Shown one piece after another: positions 20,789-31,873 of a stretch of DNA of 64,000 bases (positions are counted from its first letter, which is position 1; each line of letters starts with the position of its first letter). Made by a program: the position numbers and the translations under genes. Origin of the DNA: Gallibacterium genomosp. 1. GTDB taxonomy: Bacteria > Pseudomonadota > Gammaproteobacteria > Enterobacterales > Pasteurellaceae. The notes below the pieces were generated by a model that saw only the letters and a list, made by a program, of their open reading frames with translations, had not been told where the DNA came from and did no database searches. The stretch is from positions 98,072 to 162,071 of the forward strand of contig NZ_JPXX01000021.1 in assembly GCF_000771875.1 (NCBI RefSeq). Reading direction: 5' to 3'.

Positions 20789-21469
20789 ATGGAAAAATTT
20801 TATCCTCATCGTAAAAAAACAGGTTATCGGCGCACTGAAAAACCAAAATTGCATTTAGAACAAATTAAAGTAGTGCTTTTTAATAAGCCATACGATGTGC
20901 TGACACAATTTACTGATGAACAAGGACGCAAAACTTTAAAGAGTTTTATCCATATTCCCAATATCTATCCTTGTGGGCGTTTGGATCGTGATAGCGAAGG
21001 GTTATTGTTATTAACTAATCACGGAGAAATTCAACATCGATTAACTACACCAACATTTAAATCGAAAAAAACTTACTGGGTTCAAGTAGAAGGTATCCCG
21101 TCCGAACAAGATCTTGAATCGTTACGGCAAGGTGTCATTTTGAAAGATGGGAAAACATTACCAGCAATAGTCAAATTAATTCCACCACCACAAAATTTAT
21201 GGCAACGCAATCCGCCAATTAGGGAACGAAAAACTATTCCAACCAGCTGGTTAGAGATCTCTATTCACGAAGGCAGAAATCGTCAAGTTCGGAGAATGAC
21301 TGCACATATCGGTTACCCAACTTTACGACTAATCCGCATAGCAACCGCTGGTTTGAATCTTTTCGATTTTCCTCAACTACAACTTGGCTGCAGTTATTCA
21401 TTAAATCCGAACGAAATAAAACAATTATTGACTCGATTAAAACTTAAAATTAAGGAGCAACTATGTTAA
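20789..21469 (+). CDS. rluE: 23S rRNA pseudouridine synthase RluE
   Basis: 226-residue RsuA/RluB/E/F-family pseudouridine synthase. The catalytic aspartate is in [17 protein letters not shown], preceded by [17 protein letters not shown] and followed by [23 protein letters not shown]. The short N-terminus with no full S4 domain fits RluE. It modifies U2457 (E. coli numbering) of 23S rRNA. No strong ribosome site is visible before the ATG. It overlaps nudJ by 7 bp, as in the E. coli rluE-nudJ pair. Confidence 0.92.
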   Translation: MEKFYPHRKKTGYRRTEKPKLHLEQIKVVLFNKPYDVLTQFTDEQGRKTLKSFIHIPNIYPCGRLDRDSEGLLLLTNHGEIQHRLTTPTFKSKKTYWVQVEGIPSEQDLESLRQGVILKDGKTLPAIVKLIPPPQNLWQRNPPIRERKTIPTSWLEISIHEGRNRQVRRMTAHIGYPTLRLIRIATAGLNLFDFPQLQLGCSYSLNPNEIKQLLTRLKLKIKEQLC

Positions 21470-21924
21470 ATCCACGTATTACAATGGCTTGCGTTGTGCA
21501 TTGTCAGGATAAGTTTTTATTTGTTGAAGAGTTTGAATATGGCAAGATGACACTCAATCAGCCCGCCGGTCATCTTGAGGAAAATGAAACTTTATTAGAA
21601 GGGGCAAAACGTGAATTGTTTGAAGAAACCGGTATTACTGCCGAAATGCAACAATTACTAGGCGTTTATCAATGGCACGCTCCTCGTTCAGGAAAAGACT
21701 ATTTCCGTTTTGTTTTTATTGTCGAATTAGAAAAATGTCTGGAAACACAACCGCACGACAAAGACATCAACGGTGCATTATGGCTAACAATTGATGAGTT
21801 TCAGCATTATATTCAACAACCCGGTAATGCTGCTCGTAATCCGTTGGTTTGGCAAGCATTACAAGATTACATTGCCGGAAAACGTTTCCCTTTGTCGGTA
21901 TTACAATGTTTTAATTTTACTTAA
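21463..21924 (+). CDS. nudJ: Nudix phosphatase NudJ
   Basis: 153-residue Nudix hydrolase. The Nudix box starts at [18 protein letters not shown] and continues EETGI, with all key Glu residues. E. coli NudJ hydrolyses thiamin pyrophosphate precursors and nucleoside di- and triphosphates. AAGGAG stands 7 bases before the ATG inside rluE. In E. coli mnmA follows nudJ; here cysK lies there on the opposite strand instead. Confidence 0.92.
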   Translation: MLNPRITMACVVHCQDKFLFVEEFEYGKMTLNQPAGHLEENETLLEGAKRELFEETGITAEMQQLLGVYQWHAPRSGKDYFRFVFIVELEKCLETQPHDKDINGALWLTIDEFQHYIQQPGNAARNPLVWQALQDYIAGKRFPLSVLQCFNFT

Positions 21925-21947
21925 GCAATTTGTGAGCATTGCAGATA

Positions 21948-21980
21948 TAAAAAGACAGACTGCTATTAAAGCAGTCTGAA
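21948..21980 (-). terminator. Rho-independent terminator of cysK
   Basis: CAGACTGC (21956-21963) pairs with GCAGTCTG (21971-21978) with a 7-nt loop; TCTTTTTATA follows on the minus strand. Confidence 0.85.
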
Positions 21981-21998
21981 TGATTATTTTATAATTAA

Positions 21999-22949
21999 TT
22001 AAATTTCAATATCAGCGAAAAGAGGGGTACTTAAATAACGTTCCACTGCAGAAGGCAAAATTGCTACAATTAATTTATCTTTAAACTCTGGTAATTTTGC
22101 CAAACGATCAGCTGCCGCCACTGCCGCACCGGAAGAAATGCCAACTAATAAGCCCTCTTTTTCCAATAATTTACGTGCGGTTTTAATCGCTGTATCGCTA
22201 TCCACTTTTTCTACACGATCAATTAAAGACAAATCAAGATTTTTGGGAATAAAGCCGGCGCCGATACCTTGAATTTTGTGTGAGCCTGGCTTTAATTCTT
22301 CACCTGCAAGATATTGCGTAATCACCGGCGATTCTTCCGGCTCAACTGCTACGGATATAATATTTTTCTTTTGATCTAATTTGATGTATTGAGAAATACC
22401 GGTAATTGTACCGCCTGTTCCCACGCCAGCAACTAAAACATCAATTTTACCTTCACTATCGTTCCAAATTTCAGGACCTGTAGTCTGACGATGAATTGCA
22501 GGATTAGCTGGATTTTCAAATTGTTTTAGCATTACATAGCGATTAGGATCAGAATTCAAAATTTCTTCCGCTTTAGCTATCGCCCCTTTCATTCCTTTTG
22601 TGCCTTCAGTCAATACAAGGTTTACACCTAAACTTTTAAGCAATTTTTTGCGTTCATTACTCATTGTTTCCGGCATTGTAATGGTGATTTTATAACCTCT
22701 TGCCGCTGCCACATAAGCAAGAGCAATACCGGTATTACCGCTGGTTGCATCAATAATTTCTTTATCTTTGGTAAGAATGCCATCTTTTTCCGCCTGCCAA
22801 ACCATATTGGCACCGATACGGCATTTCACACTAAAACTTGGATTTCTACCTTCTACTTTTACTACTAAATTTCCATTTTGACCAAAGTGTTGTAAACGCA
22901 CTAACGGTGTATGCCCGATACTTAATGAATTGTCTGCATAAATAGTCAT
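21999..22949 (-). CDS. cysK: Cysteine synthase A (O-acetylserine sulfhydrylase)
   Basis: 316 residues, the same length as H. influenzae CysK, to which it is clearly close. PLP lysine K42 is in [10 protein letters not shown]; the substrate loop TSGNTG is at 69-74; the PLP-phosphate loop is [10 protein letters not shown] and the C-terminal serine motif is GISSGAA. The protein ends in ADIEI, with the terminal isoleucine that CysE uses as a template when it docks into CysK. It makes cysteine from O-acetylserine and sulfide. AGGAG precedes the ATG; a dedicated terminator follows. Confidence 0.95.
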   Translation of the reverse strand: MTIYADNSLSIGHTPLVRLQHFGQNGNLVVKVEGRNPSFSVKCRIGANMVWQAEKDGILTKDKEIIDATSGNTGIALAYVAAARGYKITITMPETMSNERKKLLKSLGVNLVLTEGTKGMKGAIAKAEEILNSDPNRYVMLKQFENPANPAIHRQTTGPEIWNDSEGKIDVLVAGVGTGGTITGISQYIKLDQKKNIISVAVEPEESPVITQYLAGEELKPGSHKIQGIGAGFIPKNLDLSLIDRVEKVDSDTAIKTARKLLEKEGLLVGISSGAAVAAADRLAKLPEFKDKLIVAILPSAVERYLSTPLFADIEI

Positions 22950-23115
22950 AATTGCTCCTAAATAATCTGTTTTATCTATTTGAATAGACTTAGATTACTC
23001 TTAACTGACACATATGAATAATGGTTATTGGCTATATTTTATAACTAAAAAGAATATTGATGATTTTTGTTATAATATCTGCTGTTTAATGCGCATAAAA
23101 ATTTGTTGCTTACAC

Positions 23116-23140
23116 AAAAAAGCCCTGAATAATCAGGGCG
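23116..23140 (-). terminator. Rho-independent terminator of acs copy 1
   Basis: GCCCTGA (23122-23128) pairs with TCAGGGC (23133-23139) and a T6 run follows on the minus strand. Confidence 0.88.
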
Positions 23141-23155
23141 TTATATCGTTAAATA

Positions 23156-25120
23156 TTACAGAATTTGCCGTTGTAGCTGTCCAATAATTTGCGGATTTTC
23201 TAAAGTAGAAACATCTTGGGTAATCACTTCATTTTTCGCAATAGAACGCAATAGACGGCGCATAATCTTGCCGGAACGAGTTTTTGGCAAGTTGTCAGCA
23301 AAGCGAATATCTTCAGGTCGTGCTATTTTACCGATTTCTTGAGATACCCACTGTTTCAACTCTTCTGCCACTTGTTTTGCTTCATCATCATCAATGAAAG
23401 CTTGATTAAGCACTACAAACGCTACTATCGATTCACCTTTAATTTCATCCGGTTTACCAACTACCGCTGCTTCGGCAACTTTTTCATTCGCTACTAATGC
23501 TGATTCAATTTCCATTGTGCCTAAACGATGACCAGAAACATTCAATACATCATCCGTTCGTCCTAAAATCCAGAAATAACCATCTTCATCACGGTGCGCG
23601 GAGTCACCGGCAACATAGTATTTGCCACCCAACTCTTCAGGAAAATAAGTTTTTTTATAACGTTCATCGTCATTCCAAATAGTACGTAACATTGACGGGA
23701 ACGGACGTTTAATCACTAACATACCGCCATTACCATTCGTAACTTTATTGCCTTCTTCATCAACGACATCTGCCATAATGCCTGGTTGTGGTAATGTACA
23801 AGAACCTGGTTTCAACGCAGTAACTCCCGGCAAAGGTGATAACATAATTGAACCTGTTTCCGTTTGCCACCAAGTATCCACAATAGGACATCTCTCCTTA
23901 CCAATAACCTGATAAAACCACATCCAAGCCGATGGGTTAATCGGTTCACCAACACTACCTAATAAGCGCAATGAGGAGAGATCATATTTCTTAGGGATAT
24001 GATCACCGAAACGTGTCAATGAACGAATTAAGGTTGGAGAAGTGTAGAAAACATTCACTTTATGACGCTGAATAATACGCCAAATACGACCTGCATCCGG
24101 ATAACTCGGTACACCTTCATAAATCACTTGCGTTGCACCATTTGCCAAAGGCCCGTAACAAACATAAGAGTGACCAGTGATCCAACCCACATCGGCACTA
24201 CACCAATACACATCATCCGCTTTGTTATCAAAAATATTACGGAAGCTGTTAAGTGCGCCTAATAAATAACCGGCAGTGCTATGAACAATGCCTTTTGGTT
24301 TTCCGGTTGAGCCAGAAGTATAAAGAATAAAAAGTGGTTCTTCCGCATCCATCCACTCCGGTTCACAAAAATCCGGTTGATCTTTAGAAAGTTCGTGCCA
24401 CCAAAGATCGCGCCCCTCTTGCCACGGAGTATCGATATTTAAACGATAATAGACGATTACTTTTTCAATTGAATCACATCCCATTTCAAGCGCACTATCT
24501 ACCGTTTCTTTTAATGGGATAATTTTTCCACCACGTAAGCCTCCATTAGCTGTAATCACCATTTTAGCCTGAGCGTCTTCAATACGATCACGCAAAGCAC
24601 TTGCTGAAAATCCTCCGAAAACAACGGAATGGATAGCACCGATTCGGGCACACGCCTGCATTGCAATCACAGCCTCTGCTAACATTGGCATATAAATCAC
24701 AATACGGTCACCTTTTTTCACTCCTTGTTCACGCAGCGCATTAGCAAAACGGCAGACACGGTTGTGTAGCTGTTTATAGGTGTAAGTATTGACCTGTCCG
24801 AAATCTGATTCAAAAATAAGAGCAACTTTATTGCCTTTATCCGGAAGATGACGATCCAAGCAGTTATATGAGGCATTAAGTTTGCCATCAATAAACCATT
24901 TATAAAACGGTGCATTACTGCCATCAAAAATAGTCATAAACGGTTTTTTCCAACTAATTAATTCTCTAGCCAAATCTGCCCAATAATGTAGGTAATCTTC
25001 ATCTGCAAATTTCCATAATTGTCGGTACTGTTCATCATTGCCGATGTTCGCTTGTTGTCGAAATTCATCACTTGGTGGAAAAACTCGATCTTCTTTTAAA
25101 ATTGAATCTAATTGTTGCAT
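23156..25120 (-). CDS. acs: Acetyl-CoA synthetase, intact copy
   Basis: 654-residue AMP-forming acetyl-CoA synthetase, full length for the family. Motifs are [12 protein letters not shown], the P-loop [22 protein letters not shown] with the tryptophan that restricts the pocket to acetate, and the C-terminal [14 protein letters not shown] with the lysine acetylated by Pat in Salmonella. It activates scavenged acetate. GAGGAG precedes the ATG. It lies downstream of the prp cluster on the same strand but 277 bp away, with its own upstream region that resembles that of the second copy at 31874-33838. A CRP-like half-site is present upstream (25236-25257). Confidence 0.96.
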   Translation of the reverse strand: MQQLDSILKEDRVFPPSDEFRQQANIGNDEQYRQLWKFADEDYLHYWADLARELISWKKPFMTIFDGSNAPFYKWFIDGKLNASYNCLDRHLPDKGNKVALIFESDFGQVNTYTYKQLHNRVCRFANALREQGVKKGDRIVIYMPMLAEAVIAMQACARIGAIHSVVFGGFSASALRDRIEDAQAKMVITANGGLRGGKIIPLKETVDSALEMGCDSIEKVIVYYRLNIDTPWQEGRDLWWHELSKDQPDFCEPEWMDAEEPLFILYTSGSTGKPKGIVHSTAGYLLGALNSFRNIFDNKADDVYWCSADVGWITGHSYVCYGPLANGATQVIYEGVPSYPDAGRIWRIIQRHKVNVFYTSPTLIRSLTRFGDHIPKKYDLSSLRLLGSVGEPINPSAWMWFYQVIGKERCPIVDTWWQTETGSIMLSPLPGVTALKPGSCTLPQPGIMADVVDEEGNKVTNGNGGMLVIKRPFPSMLRTIWNDDERYKKTYFPEELGGKYYVAGDSAHRDEDGYFWILGRTDDVLNVSGHRLGTMEIESALVANEKVAEAAVVGKPDEIKGESIVAFVVLNQAFIDDDEAKQVAEELKQWVSQEIGKIARPEDIRFADNLPKTRSGKIMRRLLRSIAKNEVITQDVSTLENPQIIGQLQRQIL

Positions 25121-25235
25121 AGGGTTCTTCTCCTCTATTGATGGATAAGCAAGCGATGCACCACATTACGAATCGCCAATGAAACTTTTAAGTTATACAA
25201 AAGTTAAAAAATAAGCAATTTAAAGTTAATTAAAT

Positions 25236-25257
25236 GTTTGATGCATAGATCACATTT
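25236..25257 (-). promoter_or_regulatory. CRP-like site upstream of acs copy 1
   Basis: On the minus strand AAATGTGATCTA matches the left half of the ideal CRP site exactly; the right half (TGCATCAAAC) is weak. The same left half recurs upstream of acs copy 2. E. coli acs is CRP-activated, which supports but does not prove this. Confidence 0.45.
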
Positions 25258-25356
25258 TTGAAAAAATTTTTGTTAGAATGAGAAAATTTACAAAAATAAG
25301 TAAGGAATGAGTTTAAATATTAACCAAAATATGATTAATAATTAGATTTATATTGG

Positions 25357-25380
25357 AAGCCGAGCATAAACACTCGGCTT
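25357..25380 (-). terminator. Probable terminator hairpin after prpF
   Basis: AAGCCGAG (25357-25364) pairs with CTCGGCTT (25373-25380). The minus-strand continuation CCAATATAAA is only weakly T-rich, so termination may be partial. Confidence 0.5.
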
Positions 25381-25397
25381 TATCGGCTTTAAAAGAT

Positions 25398-26572
25398 TCA
25401 GAAAGTGTCTGCCGGCACAAACACATATCCTTCCATCAGAATTCTGGCACTACGGCTTAATGTTGCACTTTTCACAACTGGCTTACCATTTTGATTTTCA
25501 ATGATTGCTCCTACTTTTAAGGCACCTGATGGATGCCCGAATGTAACGCTTTTTTTCTCACCCCCACCGGCAGCCAAATTAACCAAAGTTCCAGAAATGC
25601 AAGCTGCAACACCAATTGCAACAGAAGCTGTTCCCATCATTGCGTGATGCAATTTTTGCATAGATAACGCTCGCACAAGCAGATCAATGCTATCCGCTTT
25701 TACCTCTTTACCGCTTGAAGTAATAAAATCTTTTGCCGGTGCGACAAAGGCAATTTTAGGCGTATGCTGTTTGGATTCAGCCTCTTTCTCATTGGCAATC
25801 AAGCCCATTTTCAATGCACCGGCAATTCTAATCCGTTCAAATCTATCTAATGCCGCTTGCTCACTATTAATATCACGCTGTAATTCTTTCCCTGTATATC
25901 CGATTTCATCAGCATTCACAAAAATCGTCGGGATACCAGCCGTGATTAAGGTAGCCTGAAGTGTACCAATTTCAGGTACTGTCAAAGTATCAACCAAATT
26001 TCCAGTTGGAAATAAGGCATCATTCGGATCAACTGGTTCTACAAATTCCAAGACAATCTCTTCCGCTGGAAAAGCAACTCCGTCAATATAATAATCTCCG
26101 ATTTCTTTCACTACACCATTAACCATTCTGACATAGCAAAAAATCGTTTTCTTGATATTAGCCTGCCAAATTCTTACGCAACAAACTCCATTTTCCGGAA
26201 CATTCTCCACCAAACCTTCTTTAATGGCAAAAGCCCCTACTGCACTGGACAAATTGCCACAATTACCACTCATATCAACAACATCTTTATCAATAGCGAC
26301 TTGACAAAAATAGTAATCGACATCGTGGTTAGCAACTGTGCTTTTTCCAACCAACACAACCTTAGATGTAGAAGAAGTTGCGCCCCCATTCCATCTATTT
26401 GTTGTTTATAGAGATCTGGACTACCTACAATTCGTTGTACCAATTTATCCCGTTTTTTAGGATCTTGCCGTACCTCTTCGGGCAGATCCGCTATATTGAT
26501 AAATGTACCTTTTGAAGTGCCACCACGCATATAGGTCGCTCTGATTTTAATTTGCGGTTTATACTCACTCAT
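25398..26572 (-). pseudogene. prpF: 2-methylaconitate isomerase PrpF, single-base frameshift
   Basis: PrpF isomerises the product of AcnD so that the methylcitrate cycle can proceed. The N-terminal frame (from ATG 26570-26572, SD AAGGTGG) reads IRATYMRGGTSKGTFINIAD and stops making sense after QQIDGMG; the C-terminal frame resumes with VGKSTVANHDVDYYFCQVA and runs to the natural end. The frames join if one G is added to the run at 26383-26387 (ATGGGGGCGC), restoring GMGGATSSTS. Everything else, including SGNCGNLS, is intact and total length is as expected. A sequencing error in the homopolymer is possible; other cluster members are also damaged. Confidence 0.88.
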
Positions 26573-26623
26573 AGATTTCCACCTTAAAACAAAATAGTTT
26601 ATTTATTGTTTTCGGATTACTAT

Positions 26624-29218
26624 TTATTGTGCATTGACAACATCTTTCGCAAATTTCTGCAAAATGCCACCGTTTTTATACACCTCAACTTCAGCCGATG
26701 TATCCAATCTACATAAAACAGGGAATTTAACCACTTCGCCATTACTTCTTGTCATCACGACAGTTAAATCACATCTTGGCGAGATTTCACCTTCAATATC
26801 AAACAGTTCACTACCATCAATAGCATAAGTATGGCGAGAGTCACCGGCTTTAAATTGCAATGGTAATACCCCCATTCCAACTAAATTCGTGCGGTGAATC
26901 CGCTCTATTGATTCGGCAATCACCACTTCAACACCAGCCAATCTCACCCCTTTTGCTGCCCAGTCACGTGAACTGCCCTGTCCATAATTGATGCCGGCAA
27001 TGATAATTAAAGGCTGTTTTTTCGTCATATAATGTTCTATCGCTTCCCACATTCTGGATTCTTTGCCTTCAGGCATAATTTTAGTGAGCGATCCCTGTTT
27101 AACACTGCCATCTGCATTTTTGACCATTTCATTAAATAATTTTGGATTCGCTAGAGTTGCTCGCAATGCGGTATTGTGATCGCCGCGGTGAGTGGCATAT
27201 GAATTTAAATCGGCAACTGGCAACCCCATTTTTAAGCAATATTCGCCCGATGCAGAAGTAGGCAAAATTGCATTCGATGGCGACAAATGATCGGTTGTAA
27301 TGTTATCTGGGAAAACACCCAACGCTCTCATTCCTTTCAATGCCGGCATTTGCATATATTCCGCTTGCCAATACGGCGGTTTCTGAATATAGGTGGATTG
27401 TTTATTCCAAGGATAAAACAGGCTCATATCTTTTCTGTTGCTGTCATCTTTAATAAACATTGGAATATAAACATCATTATACATTTCCGGTCTAACGTAT
27501 TTTTTCTCAATCGTATCGATCTCTTCGTCCGTAGGCCATAAATCCGCTAATTTAATACTGTTTCCAGCCGCATCCTTACCTAATTCATCATTTTCAATAT
27601 CAAACCGAATTGTTCCCACCAATGCATAAGCGACTACTAATGCTGGTGATGCCAAAAATGCTTCTTTAACATAAGGGTGAATTCTACCGTCAAAATTTCT
27701 ATTGCCGGATAATACGGCTGTGGAATAAATATTTCTCTCAAGCACTTCCTGTTGAATTTTCGGATCAAGTGCACCAGACATCCCATTACAAGTAGTACAA
27801 GCAAAACCAACTATACCGAATCCTAATTTTTCTAATTCCGGCAATAACCCAGCGGCTTTGAGATAAACTTCTATCACTCTAGAGCCTGGTGCTAATGAGG
27901 ATTTTACCCACGGTTTTCTCTTCAAACCAAGCTGATTGGCCTTTTTTGCCACCAATGCTGCAGCAATAATATTACGCGGATTGGAAGTATTAGTGCAGGA
28001 AGTAATAGCAGCAATTAAAATAGCACCATCCGGAAGTTTATCGTCTTTTGGTGGTAATGGTTTGGCAATACCTTCTGCTTTTAATGTTGTCGTCGGCACT
28101 AATTTATGCGGCTTCGATGGTCCAGCCAAACTTCTTACAACTGAACTTAAATCAAATTTTAAGGTTCGTGCATAAGTGGCGTCACTTAAACTATCCGCCC
28201 ATAACCCATTCGCTTTGGCATAGGCTTCTACCAATTTGACTTGCTTTTCTTCTCTGCCGGTTGTTCTTAAATAGGTGAGCGTCTGTTCATCAATAGCAAA
28301 AATACCGGCGCTTGCTCCATATTCAGGTGTCATATTAGCAATAGTAGCCCGATCACCTAAATTTAAATATTTAATGCCTGAACCATAAAATTCTAAATAA
28401 TCGGAAATCACATTATTTTGTCTTAAAAACGAAGTTAATGATAATGCAATATCGGTTGCTGTAATTCCTGCTGCCCGAGTACCTGTAATTTCAACACCAA
28501 TAATTTCCGGCACTCTCATATAGGAAGGATTTCCCAGCATCACATTTTCTGCTTCCAAACCGCCCACACCAACGGCGATAACGCCTAGAGCATCAACGTG
28601 AGGTGTATGTGAATCTGTTCCAACTAGCGTATCGGGAGAAGCAACGCCATCATTTAAGTGGATAACCGGTGACATTTTTTCCAAATTAATTTGATGCATA
28701 ATACCATTGCCCGGTGGAATCACATCCACATTATTAAAAGCTTGTTTTACCCAATTGATAAAATGAAATCTGTCTGCATTTCGTCTATCTTCAATTTCAC
28801 GATTTTTTCTAAAGGCATCCGGATCATATCCGCCACACTCGACTGCAAGGGAATGATCTACAATAAGTTGTGTCGGCACGACCGGATTGACTTTTTTAGC
28901 ATCGCCACCCTTTTCTGCCACTGCTTCACGCAATCCAGCCAAATCAACAAATGCGGTTAAGCCTAAAATATCGTGACAAATCACACGAGATGGATACCAA
29001 GGAAAATCTTTATCCGTTCTTTTTTCTATTAATTGAATCAGAGAATCTTTTAAATCTTCTTCAGGACATTTTCTTAATAAATTTTCTGCCAACACTCTTG
29101 AAGTATAATTTAATTTAGAAAATGAATGAGGGGAAATATCTTCTATCGCCGATTTAATATCATAATATTTAACACCGGGCATATCCGGTAAATCTTTGAG
29201 ATATTTTTTATTGTTCAT
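26624..29218 (-). CDS. acnD: 2-methylcitrate dehydratase, Fe-S dependent AcnD
   Basis: 864-residue aconitase-family enzyme. The iron-sulfur cysteines are in ITSCTNTSNP and GFACTTCNGMSG, active-site residues in VGTDSHTPHVDALG and GQGSSRDWAAKGVRL. Its close match to the AcnD group rather than AcnA/AcnB, and its place beside prpF, point to dehydration of 2-methylcitrate; AcnD enzymes need PrpF. The ATG at 29216-29218 has GGAG upstream; an in-frame GTG four codons earlier overlaps that site and is less likely. The frame is open throughout, unlike its neighbours. Confidence 0.93.
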   Translation of the reverse strand: MNNKKYLKDLPDMPGVKYYDIKSAIEDISPHSFSKLNYTSRVLAENLLRKCPEEDLKDSLIQLIEKRTDKDFPWYPSRVICHDILGLTAFVDLAGLREAVAEKGGDAKKVNPVVPTQLIVDHSLAVECGGYDPDAFRKNREIEDRRNADRFHFINWVKQAFNNVDVIPPGNGIMHQINLEKMSPVIHLNDGVASPDTLVGTDSHTPHVDALGVIAVGVGGLEAENVMLGNPSYMRVPEIIGVEITGTRAAGITATDIALSLTSFLRQNNVISDYLEFYGSGIKYLNLGDRATIANMTPEYGASAGIFAIDEQTLTYLRTTGREEKQVKLVEAYAKANGLWADSLSDATYARTLKFDLSSVVRSLAGPSKPHKLVPTTTLKAEGIAKPLPPKDDKLPDGAILIAAITSCTNTSNPRNIIAAALVAKKANQLGLKRKPWVKSSLAPGSRVIEVYLKAAGLLPELEKLGFGIVGFACTTCNGMSGALDPKIQQEVLERNIYSTAVLSGNRNFDGRIHPYVKEAFLASPALVVAYALVGTIRFDIENDELGKDAAGNSIKLADLWPTDEEIDTIEKKYVRPEMYNDVYIPMFIKDDSNRKDMSLFYPWNKQSTYIQKPPYWQAEYMQMPALKGMRALGVFPDNITTDHLSPSNAILPTSASGEYCLKMGLPVADLNSYATHRGDHNTALRATLANPKLFNEMVKNADGSVKQGSLTKIMPEGKESRMWEAIEHYMTKKQPLIIIAGINYGQGSSRDWAAKGVRLAGVEVVIAESIERIHRTNLVGMGVLPLQFKAGDSRHTYAIDGSELFDIEGEISPRCDLTVVMTRSNGEVVKFPVLCRLDTSAEVEVYKNGGILQKFAKDVVNAQ

Positions 29219-29285
29219 CGTGATCTCCACAGATTGCTTTCATTATTGTTCACAGCGGATCATTCTATTTTTAATCGGACTTTTC

Positions 29286-29353
29286 AGGGTAATGTCATTA
29301 TTACCCTGTACCACAAATCACGATAAATTAAGTTAGCAAAACTGCTAACTTAA
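29286..29353 (-). other. Two hairpins between prpC and acnD
   Basis: TTAAGTTAGC (29328-29337) pairs with GCTAACTTAA (29344-29353), followed on the minus strand by TTTATCG. AGGGTAAT (29286-29293) pairs with ATTACCCT (29300-29307). Neither has a long T run; they could act as a partial terminator or processing site within the operon. Confidence 0.6.
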
Positions 29354-29361
29354 TTTTAGCT

Positions 29362-30476
29362 TTATTCTCTTTCTGATAAAGGAATAAATGCTCTTGGTGC
29401 CGGGCCGGTATATTCAGAATTAGGTCGAATAATTTTATTATTTGCTCTTTGTTCAAATGCGTGTGCAGCCCAACCTGCGGCACGAGACATAATAAATAAC
29501 GGCGTATAATATAAACGTTCAATTTCCATATAGTGATAAATTAAACCACCAAAGAAATCGATATTATCCGGTAAACCTTTTTCCGCTTTTACTTTGTCAC
29601 GAATCGCTTTAGCAATATCAAATAATTTCGGATCAGACGTTTCCAACTCTTTCAATTCTGAAGCCAACTCAAACCCGACCGGTGATCTTGGATCCAAATC
29701 ACGATAAACGCGATGACCGAATCCCATAATTTTTTCTTTTCTGGCAAAGAGTTCGTCAACGGATTTTAACGCTTGTTCCACGCTATCAAATTGCAATACA
29801 AATTTAACCGCAACTTCATTAGCACCACCGTGTAAGCGTCCTTTTAAGGCAGCAATACCAGCAGTGATGCAGGAATAAATATCGGATAAAGTAGAAGCCG
29901 CAATTCTGTTGGCAAAGGTAGAGGCATTGAATTCGTGTTCAGCATAAAGCGTTAACATTGCATTCATTGCTTTAACTTCAATATCTAACGGTTTTTTCAC
30001 TTTTAATCTTTCTAAGATATAACCTGCCATTGTAGTTTGCTCGGAAATCAGATCGATCTCCTTACCGTGCTTATGCCAGTGATGCCAATAGATAAGATAA
30101 GAAAAGAAGGGAGCGCACCTAATAAGCGAATCGCTTTCGGTAATTGATCTGAAAAATCCTCTTTTTCCGGTTCAACACACCCCAATGCAGAGGTTGCTGT
30201 TCGCATAACATCCATTGGATGGGAAGAAGCCGGAATTGACTTAAGTACATTCTTAACTGCAATCGGTAACTCTCTTGCAGCAATAATTTTTCTTCTAAAG
30301 TCATTTAATTGTTTCTGATTAGGTAATTCGCCAACTAAAAGAAGATAAGCGACTTCTTCAAAATCCGCTTTTAATGCCAGATCCTGTATCGCATATCCAC
30401 GATAATTCAAACCATTTCCTAATCCACATGTACAGATTGCAGAACTTCCTGCGGTAATGCCCGCTAAACCACTCAT
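29362..30476 (-). pseudogene. prpC: 2-methylcitrate synthase PrpC, single-base frameshift
   Basis: PrpC condenses propionyl-CoA with oxaloacetate. The N-terminal part (GLNYRGYAIQDLA, ASSHPMDVMRTATSALG) starts at ATG 30474-30476 with an AGGGGG site. After LLGALPSF the frame shifts and ends at 30048; the other frame continues YLIYWHHW and AEHEFNASTFANRIAA, GGANEVAVKF, MGFGHRVY to the normal end ENNKIIRP-like region and stop at 29362. Adding one T at the run opposite 30102-30105 restores a continuous reading frame of about 371 codons. It is either an inactivating deletion or a homopolymer sequencing error. Confidence 0.9.
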
Positions 30477-30531
30477 TTTTGCCCCCTTAGTAGCATTTGA
30501 TGAATTTCAGATAGAAAGCCTTACTTCTCAA

Positions 30532-31419
30532 CTACTTGGCTTTGCCTTTGGAAAATAATTCGTCCATTTTTTGCTCATAAGCGTGATAATTCAACATATC
30601 GTATAATTCCATCCTTGTTTGCATGGTATCCAACACATCCTTTTGTGTTCCTTTCTCTTTCAATTCTTGATAAACGTGTAATGCAGCTTTATTCATTGCT
30701 CGAAATGCAGATAATGGATACAGCACCATCGACACACCAACCGAAGCCAACTCATCCACTGTAAATAAAGGTGTTGCACCGAATTCGGTAATATTGGCTA
30801 AAACCGGTACCTTTACCGCCTCAACAAACTGTTTGTACTCTTCCAACGTATGAATTGCTTCCGCAAAAATCGCATCCGCTCCAGCCTCAACATAAGCTTT
30901 AGCACGAGAAATTGCTGCTTCCTGACCTTCACTAGCGTGCGCATCTGTTCTCGCTATAATAAAAAAGTCCGGATCCAATTGTTGTTTTGCATCCACTGCC
31001 GCTTTGATGCGATCACACATTTCTTCTGTGGAAACCAATTCTTTATTCGGTCTATGGCCACATCGTTTCGCCGCAACCTGATCCTCAATATGTAAACCGG
31101 CTGCTCCTGCTCTGATAAATTCTTTAACTGTTCTAGCAACATTAAATGCGTGCCCCCAACCGGTATCTGCATCGACAATCAACGGTGTATCACAAACTGC
31201 GGTAATACGTCTGATATCAACATAAACATCTTCGATCATTGTCATTCCCAAATCCGGTAATCCATAAGAGGCATTGGCAATCCCACCACCTGATAAATAG
31301 ATTGCTTTATGCCCCACTCTCGTTGCCTGCAAAGCCTGATAAGCGTTAATAGTTCCAACAATTTGTAATGGTGATGTTTGCTTTAAAACTTCTCTAAATT
31401 TTTTACCTGCACTGTTCAT
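30532..31419 (-). CDS. prpB: 2-methylisocitrate lyase
   Basis: 295 residues, close to E. coli PrpB (296). It belongs to the isocitrate lyase/PEP mutase superfamily and splits 2-methylisocitrate into pyruvate and succinate. The signature KRCGH lies in the [17 protein letters not shown] stretch, with metal-binding DADTGWG and [11 protein letters not shown]. It is first in the prpB-prpC-acnD-prpF order, starts with a GAGGA site, and has an uninterrupted frame. No PrpR-type regulator is adjacent. Confidence 0.95.
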   Translation of the reverse strand: MNSAGKKFREVLKQTSPLQIVGTINAYQALQATRVGHKAIYLSGGGIANASYGLPDLGMTMIEDVYVDIRRITAVCDTPLIVDADTGWGHAFNVARTVKEFIRAGAAGLHIEDQVAAKRCGHRPNKELVSTEEMCDRIKAAVDAKQQLDPDFFIIARTDAHASEGQEAAISRAKAYVEAGADAIFAEAIHTLEEYKQFVEAVKVPVLANITEFGATPLFTVDELASVGVSMVLYPLSAFRAMNKAALHVYQELKEKGTQKDVLDTMQTRMELYDMLNYHAYEQKMDELFSKGKAK

Positions 31420-31453
31420 ACATATATCCTCAAAATAAAGTTAAATTTGGGTA

Positions 31454-31470
31454 TGTATAATTTCTATACA
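31454..31470. promoter_or_regulatory. Possible operator upstream of prpB
   Basis: TGTATA (31454-31459), 5-bp spacer, TATACA (31465-31470): a 17-bp inverted repeat 35 bp before the prpB start codon. The form suits a dimeric repressor such as a GntR-type protein, but no regulator gene adjoins and the DNA is AT-rich. Confidence 0.35.
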
Positions 31471-31873
31471 CAAAGAATGTAGCATTTTAATTTATTTGTT
31501 TGAAACATATTTTTAATAAAAAATTAATAAAAAATAAAAATTAACATTTATTAAATTTGTTTAAAATTTGCTATTAAATTTGATTAACCTAGTTTATTAA
31601 TAAAAATAAAATCAATAAATTCATAAAGATAAAACAATAAAACCAATATTTTTTTATTAACTCTTTAGCGTTAATATCCTTTTTTAAAGATTTATTTTTA
31701 TTTCTTTTTAATCACATTTTTTAAAAATGTGATCTATATACCAAAATTTAATTAACTTTTATTTGATCATTTTTTAACTTTTATATAACGTAATAAAAAC
31801 AAAGGCAAAAATATTTGGCGATTCGTCAGCAGTGCATCGCTTTTTTTATCCACCATCGATAAAGGAGATGATT
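31471..31873. other. Divergent prpB / acs2 intergenic region
   Basis: Very AT-rich spacer with no gene. It contains a perfect inverted repeat ATCACATTTTT (31711-31721) / AAAAATGTGAT (31723-31733). The right arm is part of AAATGTGATCTA (from 31725), the same CRP-like half found upstream of acs copy 1. The stretch from about 31816 to the acs2 start (TTGGCGATTCGT onward) also resembles the acs1 leader, so the duplicated unit included its 5' region. Confidence 0.6.

Noticed and set aside
26383..26387. Phase-variable G tract in prpF
   Set aside because: Five G is too short for typical slipped-strand switching, and prpF is not a surface function; it is treated as a mutation or sequencing error.
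31711..31733. Full CRP site from the inverted repeat ATCACA...TGTGAT
   Set aside because: The half-sites face the wrong way (TCACA before TGTGA) compared with a CRP site; only the right-hand half fits, with a weak partner.
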